Shown piece after piece: positions 1-13,200 of a stretch of DNA of 64,000 nucleotides. This DNA is from Kryptolebias marmoratus. Lineage: Eukaryota > Chordata > Actinopteri > Cyprinodontiformes > Rivulidae. The notes under the pieces were generated by a model, which worked only from the letters and a program-made list of their open reading frames with translations, searched no databases and was not told where the DNA came from. The stretch lies in the NCBI RefSeq assembly GCF_001649575.2, contig NC_051431.1:13743191-13807190 (forward strand), written 5' to 3'. The position numbers and the translations under genes are program-made. How positions within the stretch are numbered: position 1 is the stretch's first letter; each line of letters begins with the position of its first letter.

Positions 1-699
1 TAGAGACAGAGTTTATCCTTTTGATGTATCTGATCTTCCAAAGTAAAACCTGGGATAAGCTTCACTCCAAACACTGATGATCAGCATACCTGTGGTGTTT
101 AGTGTAAAATGTTACAGCAGCTGATGCAGCAGTTGTTGATTCAGCTGCTCATGATTTTAGAACCTAATAAAAATTGATTTGCATATGTGTCCCTGGTGAT
201 TTGACTTCTGCATTTTTGAGTAGTCCTGATTTTATCTAAAGGGCTAAACAAAATATTTCAAGGTTTGTAGGGTTTGTTTTTGTTGTTTTTTTTTCTTTTT
301 TGGAGGAGGCTTTTTATAATTATTCAAGGTTTTTTGCTGAGCCAATTACAGTGGGCAAGGTTTCAGAAAGATCTGTTGTAAACAAATCTGCCAGCAGATT
401 TGTTTTCTGTCGATGCTGCACTGGTGAGCAAGACAAATTATGTCGATCTGGTCGAGTAGTTAACACTCACGAAAGAAAAATGTAAAATCACAGCCATGCT
501 ACCTCAAATAACTGTAAATTTAGTGTTACCTATTGGAATCAGATCAAAGCAGCTTTCAAATGTGACATTCAGAAGAAAAGAAAAAAAAAAACATGTCACA
601 TGATGTATTGTTGAAAGTAACAAACCCTCTGCTCTGTCAGTGAGCATGACTATTAAAGTTTCTGCTACATCTTTCTCACAAATTGTGCATCCCTCTTCT

Positions 700-795
700 T
701 AAATTTATTTATTTACTTTCATTTAACCAGGGAAGTCCCATTGAGATCACAGATCTCTTTTTCAAGGGAGGCCTGGGCCTGAAGGCAGCCTAACA
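700..795. repeat. Fish interspersed repeat fragment
   Basis: TTTATTTATTTACTTTCATT, AACCAGGGAAGTCCCATTGA and TCTCTTTTTCAAGGGAGGCC reproduce a motif set very common in teleost non-coding DNA. It is probably the end of a transposable element. I cannot name the family with confidence. Confidence 0.5.
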
Positions 796-1394
796 TGCAT
801 GTTTTAGATTTAGTGAAAGACTTGTTGAAACAAAAGTGACCATGCTGCTGCTGAGTGATGATTATAGATAATTATTCAATTGTGCAGAAAAGATCCAATA
901 TTCTGCACCTTGTCACAGACTGCTCTCTTATCAACAAGACATCAGAATTGACATTTGGATCTTTGAATCACTGGATTGCACTCATCAGGATGATATGACA
1001 TAAAAATCTATCTTTGCCTCAAGGAAAATCTATTTTGATGCACATGGTAATCTGCAGGAGATGAAAGATGCAGACTTGCAGCCAACAAATAAACACCTCA
1101 CTTAACCTAACTGAAGGGTGCAACTGATTCCTTGATAGTTCCGTGTGCAAAATCTACAGAAAAACATGCAAACCTTTTAAAGCTCAAAGAGGCAGTCTGA
1201 GCAAAAAATGTTATTTTTGTGCCAAAACACCATAATGTGTTAGTAATAAAAGTATCAACCTCTTTTTATACAGTTTTAAAGTAACAATTAAAGACTTAGA
1301 ATCCCTTGAAAGAATGCAAACCCTCTGCCACCTTTTATGGTAGGGTTTTAATCTAAGATAATCCTATGTCCAGAAATGATAGAGTTGTAGCTGT

Positions 1395-1525
1395 CCTGTT
1401 CAAACCATGAAAACAACATTTTGGACGACATCATGTGTCTTTAAGATTCATCCAGTAGTTCATGAGACATTCTGGTGACAGCCCAACATACACACCCCCC
1501 ACACACAAACAAAGGCAAAAACATA
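1395..1525 (+). repeat. Tail of an interspersed fish repeat
   Basis: TCATCCAGTAGTTCATGAGA followed by a CAACATACACACCCCCCACA stretch and AAACAAAGGCAAAAACATAA has the same layout as the repeat end near 53720-53755 (ACAGACAGACAAAAACATTA). The match is imperfect. Confidence 0.35.
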
Positions 1526-4500
1526 ATTGTCTGCTCCAAGAAAAAGCCCCAAAGCAAAAGTTTTGTTAAGCAACAACACTGCCTCGCAAATATCACAGTT
1601 TGCCACAGCTAAAAGCTTTTGTTTTGGGAATTGTTGTTAAAAATTCCAGCAAAATGTTTAGATTATTGTGAGATTTCTTGCACAGACTTGTATTTTGAGG
1701 TCTAATCAATAATTTTCAGTTATATCATTAAGATCTGTGAGTCAAAATCACAAACTTGTCTCTTTTGACACAGTTCATTTTAAAGTTTTTGGTGTATTGA
1801 AGATCATCTTTTTGTTATAACTTACCCTCAACTATATAACAATTTGGATCTAAAGTTAGCTGATTATCTCTAATCTTCCCTCTACCAGTAGCTTTATCTC
1901 GTTCTTTCTGGCTTGATTAAAATTTTAAGAAAAGTCACCTTTCTTTTATATTTATGACCTTGACCACTGCAGATGAATCAAGTCCTCACAACTTGTTTCT
2001 ATCATTATTTAGGTTTCTTAGGATGATCATTTTTGACACATTGTGATGAAGATGTAGGTCAGGTTTTTTTTCTCCACTGTGATAAAGACCATAATGAAGT
2101 TCAACACCAGCTCAAAACACAGCATGAGTAATATTATAGCGTGTAGACATGACAAAGTATGTTAATCAGGTTTCTTCAAACCCACATACACAATCAACAG
2201 CTTTTTGTGGCGACTGTTGATAGAATTTGAAACAGCCATGCCTTTTCCTTTTTTTATTGTTTCATTTTGCTCTGTAAAAACTCCTTATAAGCCTATTTTA
2301 AAAGGTAGAAGTTAAATCGGTTCTCTCTCCCCTCAGAATATTATTCAGATTAGTTTCTATTTTTGGAATATTTATCATGTCTTTGTGCGTGCTTGTCAGA
2401 CTAAATAAAGTCAAAGTTCCTCAGGGTGGATGCACCACTCTCTGCTTTTGTCATTTTAAAACAGGCTCTACTTTCTTGTCTTGTTGAGTTTCCTCTTCAG
2501 GGGGTTGTTGTTGTCTAGAACAGATGGCACAAATTACAGGAGGAAATTAAGTATGGCAACTTAAATACCTTGTTACCACAGCGATACCTGTATGTTCTGT
2601 ATCTGTATAATGTTGTTTTTTATAGGACTTATTGTTAAAGCAATAAAATTATCTCATTTAGTTTCCTTTGTGAGCTTTGTGAGTTCAAACCAGCCTAAAT
2701 TTCCTGTTGCTGTGAAGGACGGAAGAAAATACAACATGTTATTGACAACAGTAGAATGTTTTCCATGAATATTTGGTTACTGTGGAAAAGAAAAACTCTG
2801 GGAAGAAAATCTGTGGAACGTAGTACTACAGCACCATAAAAGACATGGATTAAGTTGTAGGCAGTGATTTTACTTCCCATGTTAATGATCCTGTTTGTTT
2901 AAGTTGCATGAAAACTGGAAGGCTGTGATGCATGCAGATATTTTTCTGGCATCTATAAACAATTTAGGCAGACCAAAGAGGACATCTTTGTTGGCATCTT
3001 ATGTGATGTGTTCCCATTCGAATATTAATCCTGAGCAACCGTTTCCTCCATGTCAGTTTTTCATTCATATACCTGTCTCTAGATTTATATTCTACACAAA
3101 CTTTGAAGCTGACAAGAAAAATGTATGTTGCTTTTTCCACTTTTACTGTTCATGAATCATTTTATAATCTAATGTAAACATTTGGTTTTGTTTTTTTCAA
3201 GATTTGGTTCCTGGTGGTTTTGTTGTCATTTTATTTTTTAAAAAGGCATCAGGAATAATAACTCAGACAGGATGTTTTGCCTTTTCATGAGTGCCCCCAC
3301 ATCATAATGTACTCAGTTTATCCACATTTTTATTTCATGAAAACCCACACAAACAGAAAAATTGTACTGTGAAAACATGCTTTGTATTCTCTTATTTTGT
3401 TCACTAATCTGCCCAGGAGAAACACAGTCGTATTTAATTATTGATCAAAATATTTTCAAACCTTTTTTGTTTGCAAAAGCGTATAGCTTTGGATGAATAG
3501 CATCTCTGTGCTTTTGAGTATTGGCATTGTTTTCCCGATAGAACCATCTGGAAAGGTTCTGTATCTTAAGTTCTGTAACAATGCAGAATTTGGAAGTTTT
3601 GAGATATTTGCACAATCTCTGTCACCCCAAAGGTACATTTTTACATACATTTTAAATGTTGCATTGATGGATCAGAGCCAGTCCTGGTGATTTCTTCAAC
3701 ACTTCTATTGTATAATTGTTTGCTCTCAACTTAATGTAATTTAATGGTACAAGGGAGTCAATTCTAAAACCAGCTAGTAAAATCTTCCAAACAACTGCTC
3801 CTTTATTTTTTTTAGTGTCACTGCACTGTTTTTGTACACATCTTGTGCCATCCCAGGGGAAAATGTAGGGTCTCCAGTCAGGGTAGTACAGGCAGCCAAG
3901 CCTGCACAGGAAAATCAAGTTTGCTCCCATGCAGATGGTCAAAAAGGGCTAAGCTGGAAAATCCTCCAAAAAAAAAAGGTCCACCACAGCTTTTGTGTCT
4001 TCGTACAATCAGTACTGGCCACTGTGTGTCGGGGTGTGTTTGTGTATGTATTATAGAAGACTCAGGAGAATGTCTGCCTTCTTTCAGCCTCCACCAGTCA
4101 TTCTCCTTTTCCTCTTCCATTTCTCTCTGCAATTATTTTCCTGTATCTTTCCCGCTCTCTCTCTGTGATTTTTATGATCCTCAACTTCTTTTTTCATCCC
4201 CTTTTTTCATCTTATTTTGTCTCGTCATCTGCACAAACCACCTTGAACTTCCTTAATCCATTCGTTGTCTTCACATATCTTATGAACAAGCACAGTCCAT
4301 CTTTTTTGCATATTTAATGCTCTTTTTTTCTGTCACCATTAACCTTCTTAACCTCTTTGAAGCCAACACCAACAGGACTTTTTCTTCACTTATTACCCAA
4401 ATGTTTTCATTGATAATTCATTACGATCTCTGTGACCCACACTTACCTGCCTGCTGACAAAATCATGATTAATGAAGTCTTGCTTTATGTTTATGAAAGT

Positions 4501-4704
4501 TGTTCATTCATAGAAATGAGTCTATCATAAATTCATGTTTTAATAAAAGGAAGCACAGTTATGTTTTTGTGGTAATTGTCATTTTAAATATCTTTATTAT
4601 TTTACAATTAAACTATTTCCTTTTAAACCATTTTTAATGGAAGATAGTAAAATTTCAGTTTAGCCTTAGTTAAGATAATTGAGACATGCAATGTCAATTT
4701 TCAA

Positions 4705-4925
4705 GCCAAGGGAGGTTGGTACAGTGGTTATGTCATACAGCTTTGGTATAAGAAGATCTTGGGTTCAGGGTTTGAACCCTGGTGCTAAACAGCCTTGGTT
4801 GCTTAATGAGTGAGGGACATAGAAATTATGCCATGCCGTTTTAGGCGTCACCTGGATTAATAATCTCTGTGTCAGATGTTGGGGAACCAGAACATTCTGA
4901 TGAGAAATGGCCTACTAAAACAAGA
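4705..4925 (+). repeat. tRNA-derived SINE-like repeat
   Basis: A degenerate box A (TTGGTACAGTGGTTATG, 4715-4731) is followed by a box-B-like GGGTTTGAACCCTG (4769-4782), which also forms a 7-bp stem with a 2-base loop. This matches tRNA-derived fish repeats of the GTGGTTAG...GGTTCGAACC type. The downstream part (GATGAGAAATGGCCTACTAA) is not tRNA-like. It cannot be a functional tRNA because no cloverleaf is possible around the boxes. Confidence 0.5.
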
Positions 4926-5152
4926 CATTAATTCATTTACATTTGCCCTAAGGCTGATTCTCTGTCTACCTCAGTCAATCCTTGTCAGGTTCACGTCTTG
5001 TTTTAAAGTTCAGTTCAACCTGTTAAAGTTTATTTGAATCCAAAATCTGCTTCCTGACTGTGTTTGGGTCCTTCAGCAGTACAACCTGTGACAGGTTGGG
5101 AAGGGGGAGGGATATATTCATATTCTGCCTTAGAATTATAGTGTTCATAAAT

Positions 5153-5296
5153 CCAAAAAAAAAAGGGTTAAAAACAAAAACAACTGGACTTCTATTCTGT
5201 AGGTGAAGACATTTCACTTCTCATCTGAGGAACTTTCTCAATTCTGAATTTGGGTTTATCATGTCCTGGATGACTGAGAATCTACACCAGCATACG
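5153..5296 (-). mobile_element. Penelope-like terminal fragment with an inverted end
   Basis: Positions 5176-5243 match the terminal region of the copy at 55136-55202 (ACAACTGGACTTCTA, GAAGACATTT, TTCTCAT, CTTTCTCAATT). In that copy the block GGTGTAGATTCTCAGTCATC lies to the left of this region. Here its reverse complement lies to the right (5265-5292). The order and orientation of the two blocks are therefore changed. Partly inverted terminal copies are a known habit of Penelope-like elements. No coding remnant is present. Confidence 0.65.
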
Positions 5297-7195
5297 GCGT
5301 TCTTACTCCAACAGACCAGAGATGTGTTTATGAGGTGGACCCATGCAATATTAGGCAGGTTTAGTAATGTGGTAATGCATTTAAAATAGCTTTTTAAAAG
5401 TAATAAATGGCCAAGGTTAAGTATTAAAATGTTACAAGAGAAACTGACAGAAGCCTTGTCAAAGTAATTCTTGTGCATTTGTGTCCTTTTGTATTGTTTA
5501 AATACATAACGGCATGTACACACTGGAATATTTTGCAGCGACACAAATCTCATAAAACCTGCTTTTATATTCCAAGGTCAAAGCACAATACATTGACTAG
5601 TAATAAAAGATGAAATGACAGTGGCTTCTGATTATTCTTATCTGCATTCCTTCTGCGTGCTCTTCTTTGTTGCAACAGACTTTCAATATGTTTTTGCCCC
5701 TGAAATAAGCCCAATATCTCCTGAAATGTACGAATCAGACTTCTCTCCTCTGCTCTCCTCTGGAGCTGCACCATCACTGTTTCTCTGCATCATTGACTGC
5801 GCCATGCAGAGAGCAGTAATTAAGCAGAGTAATCCTGTTTCAGCAACAATAAACTACAGCAACCATAGCGCATCTCCTCATGAAGTGAATCACTGTGAAA
5901 ATTATTGTAACATTTGCAGAGGAACATTACACTGCAGCTAAAAAAATATGTACATAGTCTTAAGAGTATATTGCTGGTGTAAGCTAATTAGAGCCATGCA
6001 GAAGCAGACTTCTGTTAATGACAAATAAATCTTCTTTGGACAAGAAGGTTTAAGTGTATTTCTTGTTTATATGTCAAAGTGACTGACTGCACAAATCAGT
6101 AAGGTCACAAATGCAGTTGTGCTTTAAGGGCAAAGCAGCTCATATCTGTTTTATTAAATGCAGATAATCAGTCATATTTTCCATGATATAATGACAAATT
6201 TCTACTCAGTTTGTGGAGATCAGAACTTTGAGAATACTTTTCCAAAAGCTCTGTGTTTTTCTGCCTTGTCCGTATTGCAGGCAGTTTTAGAGTCTTCGGA
6301 TGGTCAAGTGTCTCCAATGTTTAAACTGCCTCATTGTTAGTTTCATGTGAAGTCAAGAAATACTGAGCTAGTTATCAGTCTTCATCAAGACATCAAGTTT
6401 TGTCTGTTCTACTGGTTGCTAAAACATCCCCGAGGCATGATCCCAACCAAAATCATTTTGATTTGGCTCACTGTTTTGGGGTTTATTCTTTATCTTTGCA
6501 GCAGGAACTAAACACTGTCAATAACATTCTTGTCTCATTTAAATAATGTAGGACAACCTGGTGTATGCTCATGTTTTCTTGTCAGGAACAAAAGTTGGTG
6601 GGGAAAAAAAAATAAGTCGTGGAAACAAAAATCTTGAAAGCTTTCTTTCCCCGCATCAACCCAATCTCTGACTCCACTTCAAAAAGCATCACCCCTATTT
6701 TTTTCTCAGTGTCGGGTCTTTGATTGGAAATATTATCTAGGTTACACTGGAGATCACAGAAAACAAGAATCCTTGCTGGTATGTCTTATCTGTGAGTTCT
6801 CATTTCTGGTAAAACAGTTACTTAATTAGAAAGCAGCGTGAAAATAAGAAGCAAACTACGTTTTAGATCAAAAAGTAGTTGCAGCTCTTGAGGATTGCCT
6901 TTTGCTTTTCTGTAAAGATGAATGTTTTTCATCTCTGTCTTTAGTTTATAAAACCTCTCTAAGCTTAATTTCCCTTTTCCCTCGTTATGACTTTCCATTA
7001 GTATCATATTCTTGCACTTTAGAGTTTAATCTCACTGTTGCACAGACCCGACCTACCTGCATGCCTTCTGTAGTGTAGTTTTCTAAAAATAATCTTTGAC
7101 GTACTTCTGTCTCACTACAGCAGAACTGCAGTACCACTGGACACTTCTTTATCCTATACTTATGACTCATTTTTATTAAAATTCAAGGTTGATTT

Positions 7196-7219
7196 TATAT
7201 ATATATATATATATATATA
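7196..7219. repeat. (TA)n microsatellite
   Basis: About 12 TA units within AT-rich upstream DNA. Confidence 0.9.
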
Positions 7220-10200
7220 AATGAACTATAAAGGCAATTTTAAAATTATCCTTCAAAATGGAAAAAAAGAAATGGTGTAATGGCACAGTATCTGCTTCCA
7301 CCTAGATTTTCAAGTAACTATATAGATGTGTATAGTGAAACTACGGTATTTACTTCACTTTCATCACAGAAGCACAAATTAACGGGCTGCCTAGTAAAAG
7401 TCTGTGTGATATATTTGGGGGACAAGGTATTAACTGTCAGATAAGATCTGGCTGCAACAAGCTGGCAATTTTGTTCACCAAAATCTATGTGTGCTTGTGT
7501 TTTATGCATTTGTATACCACCATTATGAATAAAATGCTTACATACTAACTACAGTAACAAGTTATTTATGGCTGGTCGTATGGATAGTTGGGAAAGGTAA
7601 TTTTTTTCTTGGTTTGATAGTTGTATACTCTTATATTGTCTGATGTCAGGTTTCAATAAATTTTATTGATCAGTTTTGTTTACTTTTGGTGTTGAAGTTT
7701 TAAAAAGATAGTAATAAAATAGTATGCTTGCTGGACTTTGCTGTCCTTGCGCACATGATGTTGTGCTTTTTGCCTCATGTTGCATTTTATTACAAAATTA
7801 GATCACATTTATATTTAGAGGGATTACAAGGAGCTTCAGAGACACTTTGATGCTTTTGCTTTTAAATCCAACATTCATCTTTACTGGTGTGCTCAGAGAT
7901 ATTGGAAAAATTCAGAGTTAGTTGGGCTCAGGACACAGTCTAAACAAATATTTAAACACTGTTTGCTGTTTTTTTATGTTTACCTTCATTATCTTCCACC
8001 ACCCTGTGGGTACAAACAATTTTTATCCTCAGCTGTGCACTGCCACAGCAGCGAGTGTGTCATTGTGTTCCACCCAGACGTCCATGATGGATGACTAGCA
8101 TGGTGGGTTAAGATGATGCGTACACAGAAAACTAAAGAAATATCCAAGAAATGTGCAATCTACCCACAGCTTTGACTAGTAACTAGTTTTCTGCTCTTTT
8201 TCAAGTTTAGTAAGAATTGGAGAACTTAGTGGGTTCACTGTAACAGCTAATACTGCAAGAGACACATAGCTTTAGGTTTATTTTGTCAAAATATATGTAG
8301 TCTCTTAAAATGTGGCAGCAGGCTTTATGATTGCAACAAATCCTTACAGATGTTGTTCTGTTCTGTAGTCAGTAAATGTATTTCGATTTCTGTCCCCTCA
8401 GATTAACTCTAAGCTGATTAAGTGAGTGTGAATTATAGAGTGTGAATTATAAAACAATCTAAATATTTTAATTGCCAACAATCTATTGGCTTTTCCTCAG
8501 CAATACATTATCAGTGGTAAATTGACACTAATATTCCCAAGACAGTGATGTTTCAGTACTTCTACTACTGGCTCACATCATCACAGTTTCTGCTGCAGCT
8601 CCAGATTTATTAGATTTATTAGATTTTATTAAATGAAAGATGTGACACACAACAACTCCATAGTTTAGGTTTTCTGCAATGATTGTACACCAAAATATTT
8701 TTTTAAAAGATTACTGATTCCATAAGCAAAGTTACTGCAGAAATAAGCATCATCTTAATTTATTTAATTCAAAAATTAGCCAATGTTTTTTTAAAAACCT
8801 TCTTTTACCCTGTGACTGGTGGACTGGTTATAAACATAAAGTTCCAGCATCAAACCAGAGAAAAAGGTTGTTGATGATGTGGCATTTATATTGTTTTTAT
8901 CTCTGAGTTTTTGTGCTCAGCACTGTACAGTAATATACAAAAGTTCTGTAAAAGATAAATGGCTGTTTATAGAGACAGGTTCTTTGAGATGTAAATGGAT
9001 ATTTTGGTGCTCATCAGTTAAAGTCACCCAGCAAGAAACAAAAGCTCTGCATGCTGACTGTTTACCAAAAAATGAGCAATGGTTGCACCAGTCAGAGCCG
9101 CGGTGAGAGCAGCTTGTCAGCCGTCTGACATCAGTGGGTGTCATTTTGATGTGCATGCCCTGGAAAAATGCCAAAGTCAGAGAGCTGTGTTCTTTATATA
9201 TGTGGATTTACTCAACAAAGAAAACAACCCAATAACTCCCAGATATGTCTATAATTGTGGTATTACAGGGAGCTCTGGATTGTGGCTCATTAGGAGAAGA
9301 GCACAGAAAGCCTCAGGATCTGTCAGGAGACACAGCAGAGAGAGAAAGATTGACAGCTGGAGTGAAAGAGGGACTGACTGTCACAATAAAGATTAAAACA
9401 CTTTGCCCAAACAGAGGCACCAACTTGTATAACAACTCATTACTTTCTGTACAAATAAACTATTACATGGCTCCAGTATTTGGACATTGTCATTGCATTG
9501 ATGGTAATGAGGACCAAATATTATCTGATTGGTTTATGCTGTATTTGCAACGGTTTGGGCCATTTAATGATGAACATTATTGTGTCCCTGTTAGGTAAAT
9601 CTTTCGATAAGTCACTTTGACACATTTTTTTTCTTCTTCCACACAGAAGAAAAAAAAGGTAAGAAATTGAAACAGTAAATACATTTTGTAGATTAACAAA
9701 CTCATAAATCATTGCAACACTGAGCTCTAAAAACCCCATCTGTCCATTACGTGTTTCTTACTCTATTTACTTTAGCAAAATATTCATTTTGTTTGAAACT
9801 ACAATTATTGAACTGATCAACAATAAATGTTATATATATTACTTTAGTGTTTGAGATTGTTTCCTTGTTACTTTTTCATGGAAAAAGTTCAGCGGCCTGT
9901 TGATAAAGAATTTGAAAAACATCCCTAATGCTGAGCTCACTAAATTATAAAAAATGTCTGGATAATTCTCAAATGTGATGACACGGTTAATAATAAATAA
10001 TTTTGAAAAACAAATGGCAACAATGGTACTATTTTTGAATGAAGAGAGATTCTCAGTTTGCTAGTTAGCAATTATTTGTCATGTTGTCCTGAATTGTCAA
10101 CCAAATTGAGCAAAAGACAATGTTAATGGTCAATAAATCATGAAAAACTGAGACATAAAGTTTACTGTGATCACATTTTTCAATTAGATTGTTTTTTGTA

Positions 10201-13200
10201 TGCGTTATTCTAGCTTTAATAAGTACTTAAGAAAATCATTATATGTAAATATTTAGAATTATTGTTTTGCAAATGAAAGACTTTCTGATTAGTGCTTAGA
10301 TCCAGAACAGCTGGGAAGGTGCTGGCAGTAAATTCTTATAGTAATATTGTCCGTGGAGTGAGGTTTCTGTGAGACAGACTTGTTCTAGCTCATTCTTAGA
10401 TAGTCATCTTAAGATTTAGGAAGTTTGGTACATCACAGCAGCATCCTGGGAAAAAGTCAAAAAGGAATAAAACATTTTGTTGTCACTAAACTGCAATTAT
10501 GACATTGTTTGGTTAACCATGTGCATCCATGTGTGTTTCAAAGCAGACTACACTGCATAAACCTAATTTGTGTATCTGATGCAAAAAGACTCAATTTGTA
10601 TATCTACAACAAAGCAATTGCGGAAATTGAAACATTTTTTTTTTGTAGCACTTAAAGCAATTGCCAAAACAGATGCCAAAATAGTTGCTTATCTCATAGC
10701 TCAACTCCGAGCATTGTCACAAATCCTCTGTGATTTTCCCAACAGAATGCTCTGACCTTTGCCAACCACAGATAAAATGCTGTCTGATTTTAAGTACTTC
10801 ACATTAAACCACTTAAAAACAAAAGTGAAATACCTCTTTAGAACCTAAAACAGTGGGACTTAAGAGAAGCCACTTGACTGGCTGGACTGCTGGTTTTACA
10901 AAGCTTTTCACAGCAGATTTTTATAACCACTTAACATTAAATGTTTGTTGAATACAGTGAGGCAGAATATCTCTGAATGTAGTGTTGTTCACCCTAACAT
11001 TACAAAAGCATAGTTATAACACAATATTTTAATAAATATACAGCTTCCTGAAAGTGATCGGCCCTGGATCATTTATTATTACCTTTAATTTTACATTACA
11101 GTCTTTGTAAGGACACTTTTCTTACTGATGGGAGTGAAAAGTACCATAAACAAGGCCTTCTTCCTAAAGTGTAAGCATCATTTTAACAGTCTTGGCACTG
11201 AACTTGAACACCACTTACCTCTCTCTTATTTCTTTTGCAATTTGCCTTGTTGAGCAAAACAGTAATTTGTGAAGTGTAAACTTGCTTGGCACCTGTAAAT
11301 AATGATAGTTCAGCTTCGTTAACAAAAGCATACTCTTTTTATTATCTTCCCCATATGGGTTCCCAACTCTTTTATGCTTAATCACCAACGAGTTCATTTA
11401 CATTTTCTGAGTTGCTCTACACCCCGTTAGTTTTTGTGCACTACACTTTTAAATGCAACGCTCAGGCATAAACACCTGTGCAGAAAACTAACCTCACAGT
11501 TTGACCCTTACATCTGTTTAACAAGGTGACAAGCTGTTACGGTTCGGCGGGACATTGATTTTGAAATCAGCTTGTTCCCCTTCAGTACGTTTTGCCAACT
11601 GGGAGCTGTAGCTGCCTCTGTCTGCCAAGGCACAGATTTTCAGTCTTCACTGCCTGCCTGTCCATGACATCCATTTCTGCCTCTCTGCTTCCTGTTGCCC
11701 TCAGTGATGCATTGTTGTACAGTACGACTGAGAGCACAAATCGCCCTGGAGTTTAATGTGGGGTCATTCAGTACAGAGTGTGAAGAGAATCACCAACACT
11801 TACTGTGCTTACACATCAGGGACACATAAGTCAGTTTGTATGTACACATGTATTCCCAAACCCATCATTCTCCCTCTAATAAGTGACAGACAGAGAGTTT
11901 GACGTGTTTTGAAGATACTTTAGAAAAGATGGATCCGATTAGCATTTGTCCCACATCACTTTATCTTCGATTCAGCTCTGCCCTTTTCCTCTCCTTTCCT
12001 TTCTTTTATTCTCTTTTATCTTATAAAATCAGACTGATTTCTGGCTCTCCACTGGTCACTTGTTAGATTATCCTTTCAGTGTCATTTCACTGGACACCTG
12101 CAGGAAATTCAAAGCTCCAATCACACAGATGTAGAATTGTAGGTCTGAGCATAAGAGCTTATAATAGCTGATTATAGATCATGCAGCTTTAGGTTATTGA
12201 GATCTTAAATGCCTGTGGAGTATGATATAACGATTTCATATGTGATGAAGAAATTATAGCGACTTTAACATTGTGTATTTTCTCAGTTTGTGATAGTTAT
12301 GAAATACTTTGCTTTAAGTAATTGTTGAGCTTAGTAATTAAAGTGAGGATGTGTTTCAAATAATGGCATAATCTTTTACCTATTCAAAAGCAGAGAATAG
12401 AGGTGGATCAATTTGAGTTTTTCTATTGGTTGTGTCAAACTTCAGAAATCAGGGCAGCCAATAGTTGATATACAACACAATTTTTTTGTTTTATTTTTGT
12501 TGTTTTTTGGGTGGTTAAGAAGCAATTTTGGATGACCTCAAGACTTTTAAATTGTCCTGAGTTAGAGTTGGTCACCTGAAGTCATTGCAAAGAGCTTTAG
12601 TACTTATATGTAAAGGTATTTGGCATAAAATTAAGTGAACTAAGAGGTAGTTTAGTGCAAGCAAAAAAAATTTAACATCAGAGTCTTCAGAAATGGACTT
12701 GATAAAATTGTTATTACCAATTAGGAATTATTTTATATGATAGATTTTATTTGTAGTCCAATATTGTCTTTCAGTTGTATGACATATCATTAAACCATAT
12801 TATACGATGAAAAATACTTCAATTTCCATTTTGTTGTTGTCTGTACCACAAGGCAAAGAAAAGCCCCAAAGCCCAACTGGAATGAAACACATACTGACAT
12901 TTTCAAGTGGTTCTGATATCTTGTTCTGTGGACAACTAATGCTTTGTGGTGACATGTGGTCTCTACATTTTTGAGAAGGAATAACAATCTCTACAAGAAA
13001 TTATATCACATTGTTTGTTCATCCAGTACAAAATATATCATTATATTGATATATGTATATGGTAATGTCCTGAAATTTCCAAGTAGTTATCATAAAATAA
13101 AGTAAATTCTGTTGTTTTTGCCAGTTTTATTTTCAGCAAGCCTTTAGTTTGTTTGTTTGTTTGTTTTTTCTTAGCAGCTTCTGTTAAAATGAATAAATTA

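Noticed and set aside
3843..4256. 137-codon + strand frame and 84- and 96-codon minus-strand frames in the same area
   Set aside because: Pyrimidine-rich low-complexity sequence gives Ser/Phe-rich translation on one strand and Glu/Lys-rich on the other. No motif was recognised.
4715..4782. Possible tRNA gene
   Set aside because: Box A and box B-like motifs exist, but the arms do not pair into a cloverleaf. It is a tRNA-derived repeat.
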